DNA of 64,000 bases from Bacillus massilioanorexius (GCF_902374955.1 NZ_CABKRX010000094.1:186001-250000); one strand, 5' to 3'. Counted from the first letter of the stretch, positions 1-10,424 are shown. Notes: generated from the letters alone by a model not told the origin. A program made the numbers and translations.

Positions 1-1135
1 TTTCTGGTCTTCGGTTCGGAGCCAATTTACCCAAACCTCCGAGTAATATCCCGAAGGAAGAAATATTAGCAAATCCACATAACGCAAATGAAATAATAGC
101 AACCGTTTTTTTAGAAAGATCTGGAATATAAGGTGCAAAAGAAGAATAGGCAACAAATTCATTTAAGATCAATTTTTGTCCAATAAAATTACCGGCGAGT
201 AATGCTTCATTCCATGGTACACCAATAACAAATGCTAATGGAGAAAAAATATAACCTAAAATAAGCTCCAATGACAGTTCGCCAAAACCGAACCATCCAC
301 CAATAAAGCCTAATAATCCATTCAATAAAGCAATTAGGGCGATAAATGCTAGCAACATTGCGCCGATATTTAAGGTTAGTTGTAGACCAATAGAAGCTCC
401 GTTTGCTGCTGCATCAATAACATTGGCAGATTCTTCATCTTTATAAATAGCAAATTCTTCATCAGTTGTGCTTTTTTCTGTTTCTGGAAAGATAATTTTT
501 GAAAGCACTAGTCCAGCAGGTGCACTCATGAAGCTAGCAGCAAGTAAATATTCAAGTGGTACTCCAAGTAGTGAATAACCGATGAGGACACTTCCGGAAA
601 CAGAAGCTAAACCGCAAACCATTACAGCAAACAATTCTGATTGAGTGATTTTTGCTAAGTACGGTTTAACTACGAGAGGTGCTTCTGTTTGTCCAACAAA
701 TATATTGGCTGTAGCAGAAAAGGATTCTGCTTTTCTTGTACCTAATAATTTTGATATAGCGCCACCAATATATTTAATAACTATTTGCATAATTCCGAGA
801 TAATACAAAACGGAGATTAAAGCAGAGAAAAATATAACTACGGTTAAAACGTTAAAGGCAAAAACAAATGAAATTCCTGATTCAGGTGTATAAATGCCTC
901 CGAAAACAAAATCAATCCCTTCATTTGCATATGTAATAATGGCATTCACAACATCTGTGAGTTTTTGGAGGACAAATCGGCCCCACGACCATTTTAATAC
1001 CATAAAGGCAAACGACAGTTGTACTATTAGGCCAACAATAACAGTTCTTTTATTAATTTTTCTCTTATTGTTTGATAATAGAAAAGCGATTAAAAGGATA
1101 CATAGCATACCACATAATCCCCATAAATAATTCAT
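1..1135 (-). CDS. nupC: NupC-type concentrative nucleoside transporter (3' end cut by window)
   Basis: Membrane symporter that imports nucleosides using a cation gradient (CNT family). About 377 codons are visible, starting MNYLWGLCGMLC at an ATG preceded by GAGGTG. Family hallmarks in order are the hydrophobic N-terminus, the VGQTEAPLVVKPY segment near residue 150, the PAGL segment, and SLGILLGGLGKLAPNRR at the visible end. The usual family length is about 390-400 residues, so only some 15-25 C-terminal residues are missing at position 1. It is transcribed alone and diverges from prfC. No operator was recognised. Confidence 0.93.
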   Translation of the reverse strand, partial: MNYLWGLCGMLCILLIAFLLSNNKRKINKRTVIVGLIVQLSFAFMVLKWSWGRFVLQKLTDVVNAIITYANEGIDFVFGGIYTPESGISFVFAFNVLTVVIFFSALISVLYYLGIMQIVIKYIGGAISKLLGTRKAESFSATANIFVGQTEAPLVVKPYLAKITQSELFAVMVCGLASVSGSVLIGYSLLGVPLEYLLAASFMSAPAGLVLSKIIFPETEKSTTDEEFAIYKDEESANVIDAAANGASIGLQLTLNIGAMLLAFIALIALLNGLLGFIGGWFGFGELSLELILGYIFSPLAFVIGVPWNEALLAGNFIGQKLILNEFVAYSSFAPYIPDLSKKTVAIISFALCGFANISSFGILLGGLGKLAPNRRPE

Positions 1136-1675
1136 AAAAACACCTCAAAAATAAAATGGAATAGTTGCTTAAAGTAAATGTGCATCATAATCTATGAGAT
1201 AAACAGGCAAACTTACACATTCCATATTGTGAGCGAATTAAGAGAAATTATTCGAAATTCATTTTGGAAAGGAATATTATGAAAGAAGATATTTTGAATT
1301 GGCGAAAGATTATTGTGTTTAAATTAGTTCTGTAAAGTCAACTAATTGATCAAAAGGTAAGTTGATTGGTGAATGTAGGAGAATTCCTGGATAACAAGAA
1401 TTTAAAACGAATGTCAGCCGTTTCGCTCTGACTGAATTAAAAAGAAATAAAAAGTATGATAACAAGCCATTTGATTATGCTGGAAAACGTGTGAAACCAT
1501 TTCAAAAAGGATTTCATAAATAATTTTTTAACACCGCTTTTCTTTGCTTCTATAAAAAAATAAGGAAAATATGAAACAAGACCTTTAAAAAGATAGATAT
1601 GATAAAGGAGTTATGGTATATTTTTTAAGTCAAGATTATGAATCGGGTAGATTTAAATAGATAAGGATGTATAAA
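1136..1675. other. Intergenic region between nupC and prfC
   Basis: There are 540 bases without a convincing gene. At about 1355-1440 a stretch beginning GTAAGTTGATTGGTGAATG resembles the start of the degenerate repeat family described at 6990 and 59640, but the match is weak. A small hairpin (GTCAG...CTGAC) lies near 1415-1435. The prfC ribosome-binding site is AAGG at 1663-1666. Confidence 0.4.
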
Positions 1676-3256
1676 ATGAACTTTTCACTACAAAATGAAG
1701 TCCAATCAAGAAAGACTTTTGCAATTATTTCCCATCCGGATGCTGGTAAAACAACGATTACAGAAAAGCTATTACTTTTTGGTGGTGCTATTCGTGATGC
1801 TGGAACTGTTAAAGCACGTAAAACGGGTAAATATGCAACATCTGACTGGATGGAAATCGAAAAACAAAGAGGAATTTCTGTTACTTCCTCCGTTATGCAA
1901 TTTGAATACAAAGATTGTAAAGTAAATATTGTTGATACACCGGGTCACCAAGACTTCAGTGAAGATACGTATCGAACACTAACTGCTGTTGACAGTGCAG
2001 TCATGGTAGTTGATGCGGCTAAGGGTATAGAGGATCAAACAATGAAGCTCTTTAAAGTGTGTCGTATGCGAGGAATTCCGATCTTTACATTCATTAATAA
2101 AATGGATCGACAAGGTAAAGAACCGTTAGAATTACTAGCTGAACTAGAAGAGGTTTTGGAAATTGAATCATATCCTATGAATTGGCCTATTGGTATGGGA
2201 AAGGACTTTGAAGGAATATATGATCGTTATAATAATCGTATTGAACAATTTAAAGTTGAAGGTGAAGACCGATATTTGCCACTAAACGACGAAGGTGAAT
2301 TGGAGATTGATCACCCAATTAAAAATTCTCCATTATATGAGCAAACACTTGATGAAATTATGCTTTTAAATGAAGCTGGTAATGAGTACAGTATTGAAAA
2401 AATTGCTGAGGGTGAGTTAACCCCTGTATTTTTTGGAAGTGCATTAACGACTTTTGGTGTGCAAACCTTCCTAGACGCATTTTTAGATTTTGCTCCATCG
2501 CCACAACCTAGAATGTCATCCGCTGGAGAAATTAATCCAGTTAGCGAAGATTTTTCTGGTTTCATTTTTAAAATTCAAGCTAATATGAATCCAAAACACC
2601 GTGATCGTATTGCTTTTTTACGTATCTGTTCAGGTAAATTTGAACGTGGTATGAATGTGAATTTAAGTAGAACAGGAAAATCCATTAATTTATCTTCATC
2701 TACACAATTTATGGCAGATGAAAGAGCGACTGTAAATACTGCTGTAAGTGGAGACATTATTGGTTTATACGATACAGGAAATTATCAAATTGGTGATACT
2801 ATTACTACAAGTAAGGATGTGTTCCAGTTCGAGAAGCTTCCTCAATTTACACCAGAGATTTTTATGAAGGTTTCTGCGAAAAATGTTCTAAAGCAAAAAC
2901 ACTTTCACAAAGGTATTAATCAATTAGTTCAGGAAGGTGCTATTCAATTGTTTAAGACCGTTTCAATGGAAGAATATTTGCTAGGAGCTGTTGGACAGCT
3001 TCAATTTGAAGTGTTTGAAAATCGTATGAAAAACGAGTACAACACAGATGTTATAATGGAACGTATTGGAAACAAAATGGCTCGTTGGGTTGAGGGAAAT
3101 GTTGTCGACGAAAAACTAAATAGCTCAAGAAGTATATTAGTAAAAGACCGATACGATCAATATGCCTTTTTATTTGAAAATGAGTTTGCATTACGTTGGT
3201 TCCAAGATAAGAACCCTGATGTTAAATTATATAATCCTATGGATGGAAAACAATAA
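1676..3256 (+). CDS. prfC: Peptide chain release factor 3 (RF3)
   Basis: Translational GTPase that removes RF1/RF2 from the ribosome after peptide release. The protein has 526 residues, a normal length. The G domain shows SHPDAGKTT (P-loop, about residue 20), DTPGHQDFSEDT (G3, about 86) and NKMDR (G4, about 142), followed by EF-Tu-like domain 2 and the RF3 C-terminal domain. The ATG at 1676 is chosen over the one at 1667 because AAGG then sits at a proper distance, and MNFSLQNEVQSRKTFA fits family N-termini. It is a single gene closed by a strong terminator. Confidence 0.95.
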   Translation: MNFSLQNEVQSRKTFAIISHPDAGKTTITEKLLLFGGAIRDAGTVKARKTGKYATSDWMEIEKQRGISVTSSVMQFEYKDCKVNIVDTPGHQDFSEDTYRTLTAVDSAVMVVDAAKGIEDQTMKLFKVCRMRGIPIFTFINKMDRQGKEPLELLAELEEVLEIESYPMNWPIGMGKDFEGIYDRYNNRIEQFKVEGEDRYLPLNDEGELEIDHPIKNSPLYEQTLDEIMLLNEAGNEYSIEKIAEGELTPVFFGSALTTFGVQTFLDAFLDFAPSPQPRMSSAGEINPVSEDFSGFIFKIQANMNPKHRDRIAFLRICSGKFERGMNVNLSRTGKSINLSSSTQFMADERATVNTAVSGDIIGLYDTGNYQIGDTITTSKDVFQFEKLPQFTPEIFMKVSAKNVLKQKHFHKGINQLVQEGAIQLFKTVSMEEYLLGAVGQLQFEVFENRMKNEYNTDVIMERIGNKMARWVEGNVVDEKLNSSRSILVKDRYDQYAFLFENEFALRWFQDKNPDVKLYNPMDGKQ

Positions 3257-3261
3257 AAAGA

Positions 3262-3306
3262 AAAGACTTACATACAGATGCATTCTGTATGTAAGTCTTT
3301 TTTGTT
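3262..3306 (+). terminator. Rho-independent terminator of prfC
   Basis: The stem AAAGACTTACATACAG pairs with CTGTATGTAAGTCTTT around a short loop, followed by a run of T. It lies directly after the prfC stop. Confidence 0.93.
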
Positions 3307-3585
3307 ATTTAATACTATTTGAAAGGATAATTGATGGCGAATTGAATGGTTTTTTAGGCTGTTTTATACGAACAAGTAGTGTTAGTGTAAATAGGATAAG
3401 TTATACTGCACCATCGATCGTTTTATACTAATTTTTATTCAATGAACGTCTTTATAAACAATAAACTTTTTGGTGATATCCCTTTTTAAGCTGTAAATGA
3501 TGTTATTTCGAAATATTAATGTTGACAAAATAATGCTTATCCATTACATTAATGATATGCTTTAGCGCTAAAAAGCGTTTAAGCA

Positions 3586-3796
3586 AAAAAGATAATCTGT
3601 TTGCAGATTGAGTAGCGATGTTTTTGCAGCAAAAAGAGACCAGATGAGTGGTGGAAATCTGGGCGGAAACAACAGTGAATTACAACTGCCTTGGTAAAAC
3701 AGAAAAAATGAGTGGGCAAGGTTAACTTGTCAAATAGGGTGGTACCGCGAAGTTTCTTCGTCCCTATGTGGAGAAGGGGCTTTTTTGTTTTTTCTC
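3586..3796 (+). promoter_or_regulatory. T-box leader, predicted tyrosine (UAC) specifier
   Basis: The T-box core AGGGTGGTACCGCG is at 3736-3749. It contains UGGU, which would pair with an uncharged tRNA ending ACCA whose discriminator base is A. An AGTA motif at 3610-3613 lies on the 5' side of a specifier loop. On the 3' side is GAATTACA, aligned to the glycine leader pattern GAAA-GGC-A, giving specifier TAC at 3681-3683. A terminator (GTCCCT...AGGGGC then T7) follows at 3760-3787. Leaders with tyrosine specifiers upstream of NhaC-type transporters are known in Bacillales. The specifier reading is mine and less certain than the T-box itself. Confidence 0.92.
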
Positions 3797-3837
3797 CTTT
3801 ATCATCATTGTCATGCAAATTGGGAGGAATTGAATTC

Positions 3838-5217
3838 ATGTTACAATCCGCTAAATTAAGGCTACCTTTATGGGAAGCTGCACTAGTATTAGTTATTATC
3901 TTATCGATGGTAAGCTATGGCATCATTTTTCTAGGTGTTAAACCGCATTTACCAATGATTTTTGCCATTATGATTTTGATGGCTTACGGCATAATAAAAA
4001 AAGTTCCGATTGCCGATTTAGAAAAGGGGATTATGAATGGTGCTCGTACAGGGCTTGGAGCTGTTTATATATTCTTTTTTATCGGTATGCTAATTAGTAG
4101 TTGGATGGCTAGCGGGACAATTCCAACTTTAATGTTTTACGGTTTTGAATGGTTTTCAAATTTACCGTTATATTTTTCAGCTTTTGTAGTGTGCGCTATA
4201 GTTGGGACATGTATAGGAAGTGCATTTACTACATCAGCAACTATTGGTGTTGCATTTCTAGGTATGGCAACAGCAATGGATGCATCACTAGCCATTACAG
4301 CCGGTGCAATTGTATCGGGTGCATTTTTAGGGGATAAAATGTCTCCTTTATCAGATACTACTAATCTTGCATCTGAAACGCTAGGGGTTCCACTTTTTGA
4401 GCATATTAAAAATATGTTATGGACAACAATTCCTGGTTTTGTTATTACAGCCATTATCTTTTTCTTTTTATCGCCAACTAGTAGAGGTAAAACGGAAGAA
4501 ATCACCACTTTTTTACAAGCATTACAAGAACATAGCTATATTAGTTGGGTATCATTAATTCCTTTTATTATTGTAGTCGTATTAGCAATTAAAAGAGTGT
4601 CTGCGATACCAACACTTTCTGCTGGAATTATAAGTAGTGTTATTATTGCCTTAATTGCTGATTCTTCCTTAACTTTATCAAAAATGTCAAGCATTCTTTT
4701 TTCTGGATATGTCATGAACAGTAACTTAGAACAACTAAATACCGTCTTATCAAGAGGTGGAATTGAAAGTATGATGTTCTCTGTGTCACTTGTGTTGTTA
4801 GCATTAGGTATGGGAGGTCTCCTATTTTTATTAGGAATCATTCCTTCATTAATAAAAACAATAGAAGGGCTATTAAAAGGAGCACTTTCGCTAATAATTG
4901 CGACAGCATGTACGGCGATTGGAATTAATTTTTTAGTAGGTGAACAATACTTATCTATATTATTAACTGGTAAGACCTATGAAGGACAATTTGAAAAGCA
5001 TGGCTATAGTAAGAAAACATTAGCACGTGCTTTAGAAGATACAGGAACTGTCATTAATCCATTAGTTCCTTGGGGAGTGTCTGGTGTATTCCTTGCAGGC
5101 GTATTAGGTGTCCCAACATTAGAGTATGCACCATTTGCCTTTTTCTGTTTGTTGTGTCCACTATTAACAATTTTTAGCGGTCTGACTCAAATCGGAATAT
5201 CAAAACATAATTCATAG
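3838..5217 (+). CDS. NhaC-family Na+/H+ antiporter-type transporter under T-box control
   Basis: Polytopic membrane protein of 459 residues with about 11-12 hydrophobic segments. The segments GSAFTTSATIGVAFLGMA and GAFLGDKMSPLSDTTNLAS are signatures of the NhaC family. The start is ATG 3838 with GGGAGG 10 bases upstream; an open frame begins further upstream at 3712 but lies inside the T-box RNA. Because an amino-acid-charging sensor controls it, the likely substrate is an amino acid (tyrosine by the specifier) in exchange for Na+ or H+, rather than simple sodium export. This is inference from family and leader. Confidence 0.88.
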   Translation: MLQSAKLRLPLWEAALVLVIILSMVSYGIIFLGVKPHLPMIFAIMILMAYGIIKKVPIADLEKGIMNGARTGLGAVYIFFFIGMLISSWMASGTIPTLMFYGFEWFSNLPLYFSAFVVCAIVGTCIGSAFTTSATIGVAFLGMATAMDASLAITAGAIVSGAFLGDKMSPLSDTTNLASETLGVPLFEHIKNMLWTTIPGFVITAIIFFFLSPTSRGKTEEITTFLQALQEHSYISWVSLIPFIIVVVLAIKRVSAIPTLSAGIISSVIIALIADSSLTLSKMSSILFSGYVMNSNLEQLNTVLSRGGIESMMFSVSLVLLALGMGGLLFLLGIIPSLIKTIEGLLKGALSLIIATACTAIGINFLVGEQYLSILLTGKTYEGQFEKHGYSKKTLARALEDTGTVINPLVPWGVSGVFLAGVLGVPTLEYAPFAFFCLLCPLLTIFSGLTQIGISKHNS

Positions 5218-5225
5218 TTTTATAG

Positions 5226-5266
5226 AAAACCTTTATTAATCGTTTTGGATTACTAAAGGTTTTTCT
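5226..5266 (+). terminator. Terminator after the NhaC-type transporter
   Basis: AACCTTTA-TTAATC pairs with GGATTA-CTAAAGGTT and is followed by TTTTT. It sits 8 bases after the stop codon. Confidence 0.85.
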
Positions 5267-5438
5267 TGTGCATAGGGATAAAGTCAATCAAAAGTCATGG
5301 ATAAACATTATTAAAACAGTCTTTTTTAATGATTAATAAAAGTGCTTTATATATTATAATAATATTAAGATATTATATTGATTGTATAGTATCTATGTTT
5401 AATACGATAGAGTATTTTTTTGATAAGAGGTGAAGTAG

Positions 5439-6650
5439 TTGCAGCGGATAACAAAATGTATGTTCAGTACGGTACTTATTAGTACTTTTTTGTTTTCATT
5501 TACTGTTCATGCGAATCCGAATACAAAGCAAGAGGTTAGTCAACAATTAAAGAATGTAGGCGATGAATTACAAACTAAAACAGCCGAAGCTAAAAGTTTA
5601 GAAAATAAAAAAAAGCAAGTATATCGTGAGTGGAAAGATTTATCGATTGAAATTGCCGCTTTAGAAATACAACAATATCAACAGACGTCTGATTTGCTAC
5701 AGGTACAATCAAATATAGCCAATCTAGAAGTACAAGAGAAAACGTCAAAAGATAAAATGGATAAAAGATACACAATGTTAGCAAAACGTTTAACAATTAT
5801 GCAAGAGGAACAAAGTTATAATAATATTGTTTCCATTCTTCTTAGTTCTAATAGTATTGCTGATTTTTTCAGTCGATATTTAGCTGTTTCTTACATAATG
5901 AAAGCAGATCAAGATTTAATAGATTCATATGAAAAAGAAGTAAAACATTATAATGCCCTAAAAATCGATGCGAAAAAAGAATTAGAAAAAGAAAAGGCTA
6001 TTCAACGACAGTTAAAGTCAACAAAAACGGCATTAGTTGAGCGAGAACGTAAACAAAAGCAATATATGAATGAGCTAAACACACAATACGGTTGGACAAT
6101 AAAGGATGTTCAATCATTGCAAACTCGATATGATCAGTTAGAACAGCAATCAGCAGCAATGAAAGAAAAAGAGAAACAAGAAGCTGAAAAAAATACCTCT
6201 AATAACATTCAATATGATGGAAAAGGAGGATTTGATGTAAGAGGTAACTCAGGAGTCACTGTTGCAGATTTAGATAAAGTGTTAAGTGGTTATTTAAAAG
6301 GTTATGGTTCTGTGTTTTATGAAGTTGGAGAAAAGTATGGAATTAATCCGGCTTTCCTAATGGCGGTTGCTATGAGTGAAACCGGTGGGGACAGTAATTG
6401 GCTGAAGCAATATAATAACGTAGGTGGTTTTACCCATAATGGTCCAATGAAATTTGCTTCAATAGAGGATAGTATTCACTATATGGGCTCTTTATTATCT
6501 CGATTGTATATAAGAGATGGATTATATACAGTTGAAGCTATTCACTCTCGTTATTCACCTCAGGGTGCTTCGAATGACCATTCTAACTCAAATGCTATTT
6601 GGGTTAACAATGTTTATAAATTTCTTTCAAAAGCAGGTATAGCCGTTTAA
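5439..6650 (+). CDS. Secreted coiled-coil protein with C-terminal glucosaminidase domain
   Basis: A 403-residue secreted protein. A signal peptide (about residues 1-25, ending TVHANP) is followed by a long charged coiled coil (about 30-240). The C-terminal domain (about 275-403) shows VGEKYGINPAFLMAVAMSETG...WLKQYNNVGG, the pattern of N-acetylglucosaminidase or lysozyme-type (LytG/FlgJ-like) domains, with E in SETGG as the likely catalytic residue. The combination resembles cell-wall hydrolases regulated by a coiled coil, as in PcsB/CwlO-type proteins but with a different enzyme domain. The start is TTG 5439 with AAGAGGTG upstream. The exact cellular role is unknown. Confidence 0.85.
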   Translation: MQRITKCMFSTVLISTFLFSFTVHANPNTKQEVSQQLKNVGDELQTKTAEAKSLENKKKQVYREWKDLSIEIAALEIQQYQQTSDLLQVQSNIANLEVQEKTSKDKMDKRYTMLAKRLTIMQEEQSYNNIVSILLSSNSIADFFSRYLAVSYIMKADQDLIDSYEKEVKHYNALKIDAKKELEKEKAIQRQLKSTKTALVERERKQKQYMNELNTQYGWTIKDVQSLQTRYDQLEQQSAAMKEKEKQEAEKNTSNNIQYDGKGGFDVRGNSGVTVADLDKVLSGYLKGYGSVFYEVGEKYGINPAFLMAVAMSETGGDSNWLKQYNNVGGFTHNGPMKFASIEDSIHYMGSLLSRLYIRDGLYTVEAIHSRYSPQGASNDHSNSNAIWVNNVYKFLSKAGIAV

Positions 6651-6667
6651 AAATTATATAAGATGGG

Positions 6668-6696
6668 AAAAGCCATATACGTTATATGGCTTTTTC
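6668..6696 (+). terminator. Terminator after the glucosaminidase gene
   Basis: The perfect stem AAAAGCCATATA / TATATGGCTTTT with loop CGT ends in TTTTT. Confidence 0.93.
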
Positions 6697-6989
6697 TATG
6701 TTTTAAAGATTAATTTGATACTATAGTTGTTTATTAACATTTTATAGTCGATAGTGGATGAGTGCTTTGAGTCAGAGGAATAGAATGGCTGTTAGAAATA
6801 AATCAATTAGGATCATTCATTATGTCAGATATGTTAAGAATATTAAAAGTGTTGTCAGAAAAGTGATACGTTCTTTCTGCTAATTGAAATCAAGAAAACC
6901 GTCGAGTATAGTTGGTAGTAAGATACAATAGTTGAGGAGTTTATATAATATCGTATGAATCATTTTATTTTACATATACCTTATCGATA

Positions 6990-7150
6990 AATAAGGCTGT
7001 TTTCTAAAAGATTTTTGTTAAATAAGTTCGCTTAATAAATAGAGTATAAAAAAAGTCGAATGGAGTGTAAGGTGCGAGACTCCTACGGGAGCATATGCTC
7101 ACCATCCTGGAGCGGAATTCAACACTGCCTATATTCGGGTACTTGTTCAT
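6990..7150 (+). repeat. Degenerate copy of a dispersed Bacillus intergenic repeat
   Basis: The stretch reads GGCTGTTTTCTAAAAGATTT, then GTGCGAGACTCCTACGGGAG and CATCCTGGAGCGGAATTCAA. I recognise the GAGACTCCTGCGGGA and TCCTGGAGTGGAAAT blocks as parts of a family common between Bacillus genes. A reverse-oriented copy lies at 59640-59817 and shares the ATAAGGCTGTTTTC end. The middle of the element is missing here. It is part of a 551-base gap (6651-7201) that otherwise holds only the terminator of the upstream gene. Confidence 0.65.
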
Positions 7151-7201
7151 AGGCAGCAAAGTATGTGAACACAGCCATAAATAAAGAGAGAGGACGTACA
7201 T

Positions 7202-10200
7202 ATGAAATTAAGTAATTTTTCCATTAGGAGACCAGTATTTACAATTGTAACAATGATTTTTGTTTTATTATTAGGAACTGTGTCACTTCTAAATATTCCT
7301 TTAAAGTTGATTCCTGATATTAATCCCCCTGTTGCTGTCGTCGTTACATCTTATGATGGTGCTAGTCCTATTGAGGTATCAGAAAAAGTGGCCAAACCAT
7401 TGGAGGCAAATCTTTCTACATTACCAGGACTAAAAACAATGACGTCTTCTTCTCAAGAAGGAGCGAATTTAACTCTTTTAGAATTTTCATGGAATACAAA
7501 GTTAGAAGAAGTTGAAAATGATGTCTTACAAAGTATAGATCGAACACCATTACCAAATGATGTGAGCAAGCCAAGGTTTATGAAATTTAATCCATCACAA
7601 TTTCCGGTTATTCAATTAACATTAAGTTCGGATGTTGATAATAAGGTTCTTCAAAAATTGGCTGAGGATCTAAAGCGTCAATTATTAAAGGTAGATGGGG
7701 TAGCAAATGTTAATTTGTCCGGAACTTTAGTTGAACAAGTAGCAATTGAACTAGATCAAAATCAATTAAAAAAATACCAATTAGCGCAATCAGATATTGT
7801 CAATATTATTTCGGCAAACAACGTTAGTATGCCTGGAGAAAAGGTTCAAATAGAAGATAAGCATTTAACTACAAGAATTATAAGCAGTATTTCGTCTATA
7901 AATGATATGAAGCAGCTTGTTATTAGATCAACCCCATTAACAGGGGAGAAAATTACGGTAGGTGATGTCGGTAAGGTTGAGCTTGTTAAGCAAGATGATG
8001 GTACAATCACTAGAACAAATAAAATACCTTCCGTTTTATTGAGCGTCCTGCAGCAATCAAATGCGAATACAGCTGAGGTTTCAAAGGATTTTCAACATGA
8101 ATTGAAGCAACTATTATCTGAAAATAAGTATAAAGACATAAAAGCTGATGTACTATTTGATCAAGGGGATTACATAAAATTAGCCATCAGTAATATTTCA
8201 TCATCCTTAGTTATAGGTGGAATATTAGCAATGCTTGTACTTGTTCTTTTTTTAAGAAGTGTGAAGAGTCCAATTATTATTGGGGTCGCCATACCATATT
8301 CGGTAATAGTTACATTTGTTTTAATGTATTTTTCGAATTTTACATTAAATATTATGACATTAGGCGGATTAGCACTTGGTATAGGTATGTTAGTCGACAA
8401 TTCGATAGTAGTAATAGAAAATATATATCGCCATTTATCGATGGGGAAAGATTCAAAAACGGCTTCCAAAGATGGAGCCAAAGAAGTGGGTTCAGCCATT
8501 ATAGCATCAACTTTAACGACGGTGGTTGTCTTTTTACCGGTGGCCTTTATTTCTGGAATTATTGGGGAACTTTTTTGGGAATTTGCATTAACGATTTCTT
8601 TTAGTTTGTTCGCATCTTTATATGTCGCATTGTCCATTGTGCCGATGATGGCGAGTAGATGGTTGAAAAAGCCACCATATGATTTGGAGAAGAAAAGACA
8701 GAGTTCTCGTCCGATGGTACTGCTTAGAAAAAGTGTGAAATGGACCTTGCACCATAGATGGGTTACTCTATGTATTGTAGTTTTGTTATTAGTATTAGGC
8801 GGTTTTGGACTTACGACAGTTGGTACGCAATTTTTACCTAGTACAGATGAAGGATATTTTTCGATAGATGTTGAATTAGATAATGGTACGGCATTGTCGG
8901 AAACAGAAAAAGTAGTAAATAATATAGAGAAAGAGTTACAAGAGGTTAATGAAGTAGAGGTATTTGTTAGTTATATTGGCTCCTCTCAAGAAAATGCATT
9001 TCGTGGCTCTGCTCAGGGAAATAAAGCGGAGGTTTACGTTAAATTAAAAGATCTTAAGCAAAGAGATAAATCCGTATTTCAAATCGCAGATGATGTTAAA
9101 CCTGAAATTGAAAAAGTAGCAAGGAAGACAAATAAAAGTGCAAAAATTTCTATTGTTATGCAATCTACTCATGGAACAGCACCAAATACGTTAACCTTCA
9201 ATTTGCGTGATACCAATAAAGAAAGGCTAAATGAAGGAGTAGATCAGTTACAGAGTAGATTACAGACATTATCTGATGTAACAGAGGTGTCTACGGATTT
9301 AAGTGAGAAAGTAGAAGAAATAAGCATAATTGTCGATAAAGAAAAAGCTCTACAAAATGGATTTGCTCCTGCTCAAATTGCGAACCTTGTAACTGATGTA
9401 ACACGTGGTTCTTTAGCAACTCAAATCGTCACGGATGCAGGTGAAATACAGTCTGTATATGTTCAATACGATTCAAATGTAGTTCAAAACGTTGATCAGT
9501 TGAAGAAATTGACAATTAAAAAAGCAGATGGGTCATATATTACACTTCAGGATGTAGCACGTTTTTCGAAGGGAGAAAGTCCTTTAAAAATACAACGAAT
9601 AAATAATCAAGATGCGGTACAATTTACTGTGAAATATAAATCAAGTGCTACACTTGGGGAGATTACAGAACAAGTTGAACAAGCCATGAAAGATATTCAC
9701 TTATCTGACGAAACACAAGTAGTATATAGTGGTGAAAGAGATTTAATGAATACAGCTACTGAACAAATGGGTATGGCATTTCTTCTTGCCATAGCGTTTA
9801 TTTACTTAGTTATGGCAGCTCAGTTCGAATCTTTCAAATATCCTTTTGTTATCATGTTTAGTGTCCCACTCATTGTAATTGGTGTATCTATTGCACTTAC
9901 GATAACAAGAACACCTATTGGTATAACAGCTATTATTGGTTTAATCGTACTTGCTGGAATTGTTGTTAACAATGCCATTGTTATCGTTGATTATATTAAC
10001 CAGCGGAAGCAATTAGGAATGTCTTCTTATGAGGCTATTATAACGTCCGTTGTAGACCGGGCTCGCCCAATTTTGATGACATCTTTAACAACAATACTTG
10101 GATTAATTCCACTAGCATTAGGTTTTGGAGAAGGAACCGAAATTAATCAGCCAATGGGTATCACTGTAATAGGTGGTCTAATAAGTAGTACATTTTTGAC

Positions 10201-10387
10201 ATTATTTATCATTCCGATTATTTATAGTTTTTTTGATCGTGAAACAAGACGGAGAAAGAATATTGTAAAATCTGAGCGGAATTTAATAGGAGCATTGGAA
10301 AATGCAAGTCCTGCCAGAAGTTCGAAAGAAAAGACAGATAGCCTTGAAGAGCTTATGGATATTATTCATCAAAATTCTGAAAAGTAA
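7202..10387 (+). CDS. swrC: RND efflux transporter of the SwrC/AcrB type
   Basis: Inner-membrane proton-driven exporter of 1061 residues, the usual length. It starts MKLSNFSIRRPVFTIVTM, typical of the family. A first large extracellular loop (about 35-330) is followed by a six-helix block containing GGLALGIGMLVDNSIVVIEN (acidic relay residue D in LVDNS), then a second loop and a second helix block with ATEQMGMAFLLAIAFIYLVM. Gram-positive SwrC exports or gives self-resistance to lipopeptides such as surfactin. No periplasmic-adaptor gene is beside it, as usual for SwrC. The next gene, an aldehyde dehydrogenase, starts 37 bases later. Confidence 0.9.
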   Translation: MKLSNFSIRRPVFTIVTMIFVLLLGTVSLLNIPLKLIPDINPPVAVVVTSYDGASPIEVSEKVAKPLEANLSTLPGLKTMTSSSQEGANLTLLEFSWNTKLEEVENDVLQSIDRTPLPNDVSKPRFMKFNPSQFPVIQLTLSSDVDNKVLQKLAEDLKRQLLKVDGVANVNLSGTLVEQVAIELDQNQLKKYQLAQSDIVNIISANNVSMPGEKVQIEDKHLTTRIISSISSINDMKQLVIRSTPLTGEKITVGDVGKVELVKQDDGTITRTNKIPSVLLSVLQQSNANTAEVSKDFQHELKQLLSENKYKDIKADVLFDQGDYIKLAISNISSSLVIGGILAMLVLVLFLRSVKSPIIIGVAIPYSVIVTFVLMYFSNFTLNIMTLGGLALGIGMLVDNSIVVIENIYRHLSMGKDSKTASKDGAKEVGSAIIASTLTTVVVFLPVAFISGIIGELFWEFALTISFSLFASLYVALSIVPMMASRWLKKPPYDLEKKRQSSRPMVLLRKSVKWTLHHRWVTLCIVVLLLVLGGFGLTTVGTQFLPSTDEGYFSIDVELDNGTALSETEKVVNNIEKELQEVNEVEVFVSYIGSSQENAFRGSAQGNKAEVYVKLKDLKQRDKSVFQIADDVKPEIEKVARKTNKSAKISIVMQSTHGTAPNTLTFNLRDTNKERLNEGVDQLQSRLQTLSDVTEVSTDLSEKVEEISIIVDKEKALQNGFAPAQIANLVTDVTRGSLATQIVTDAGEIQSVYVQYDSNVVQNVDQLKKLTIKKADGSYITLQDVARFSKGESPLKIQRINNQDAVQFTVKYKSSATLGEITEQVEQAMKDIHLSDETQVVYSGERDLMNTATEQMGMAFLLAIAFIYLVMAAQFESFKYPFVIMFSVPLIVIGVSIALTITRTPIGITAIIGLIVLAGIVVNNAIVIVDYINQRKQLGMSSYEAIITSVVDRARPILMTSLTTILGLIPLALGFGEGTEINQPMGITVIGGLISSTFLTLFIIPIIYSFFDRETRRRKNIVKSERNLIGALENASPARSSKEKTDSLEELMDIIHQNSEK

Positions 10388-10424
10388 TAGGATGTAAAAA
10401 TTTGATAAGTGTGAGGGACGATTT

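Noticed and set aside
3712..3837. In-frame extension upstream of the NhaC-type gene
   Set aside because: It overlaps the T-box core and terminator; the proper ribosome-binding site belongs to ATG 3838.
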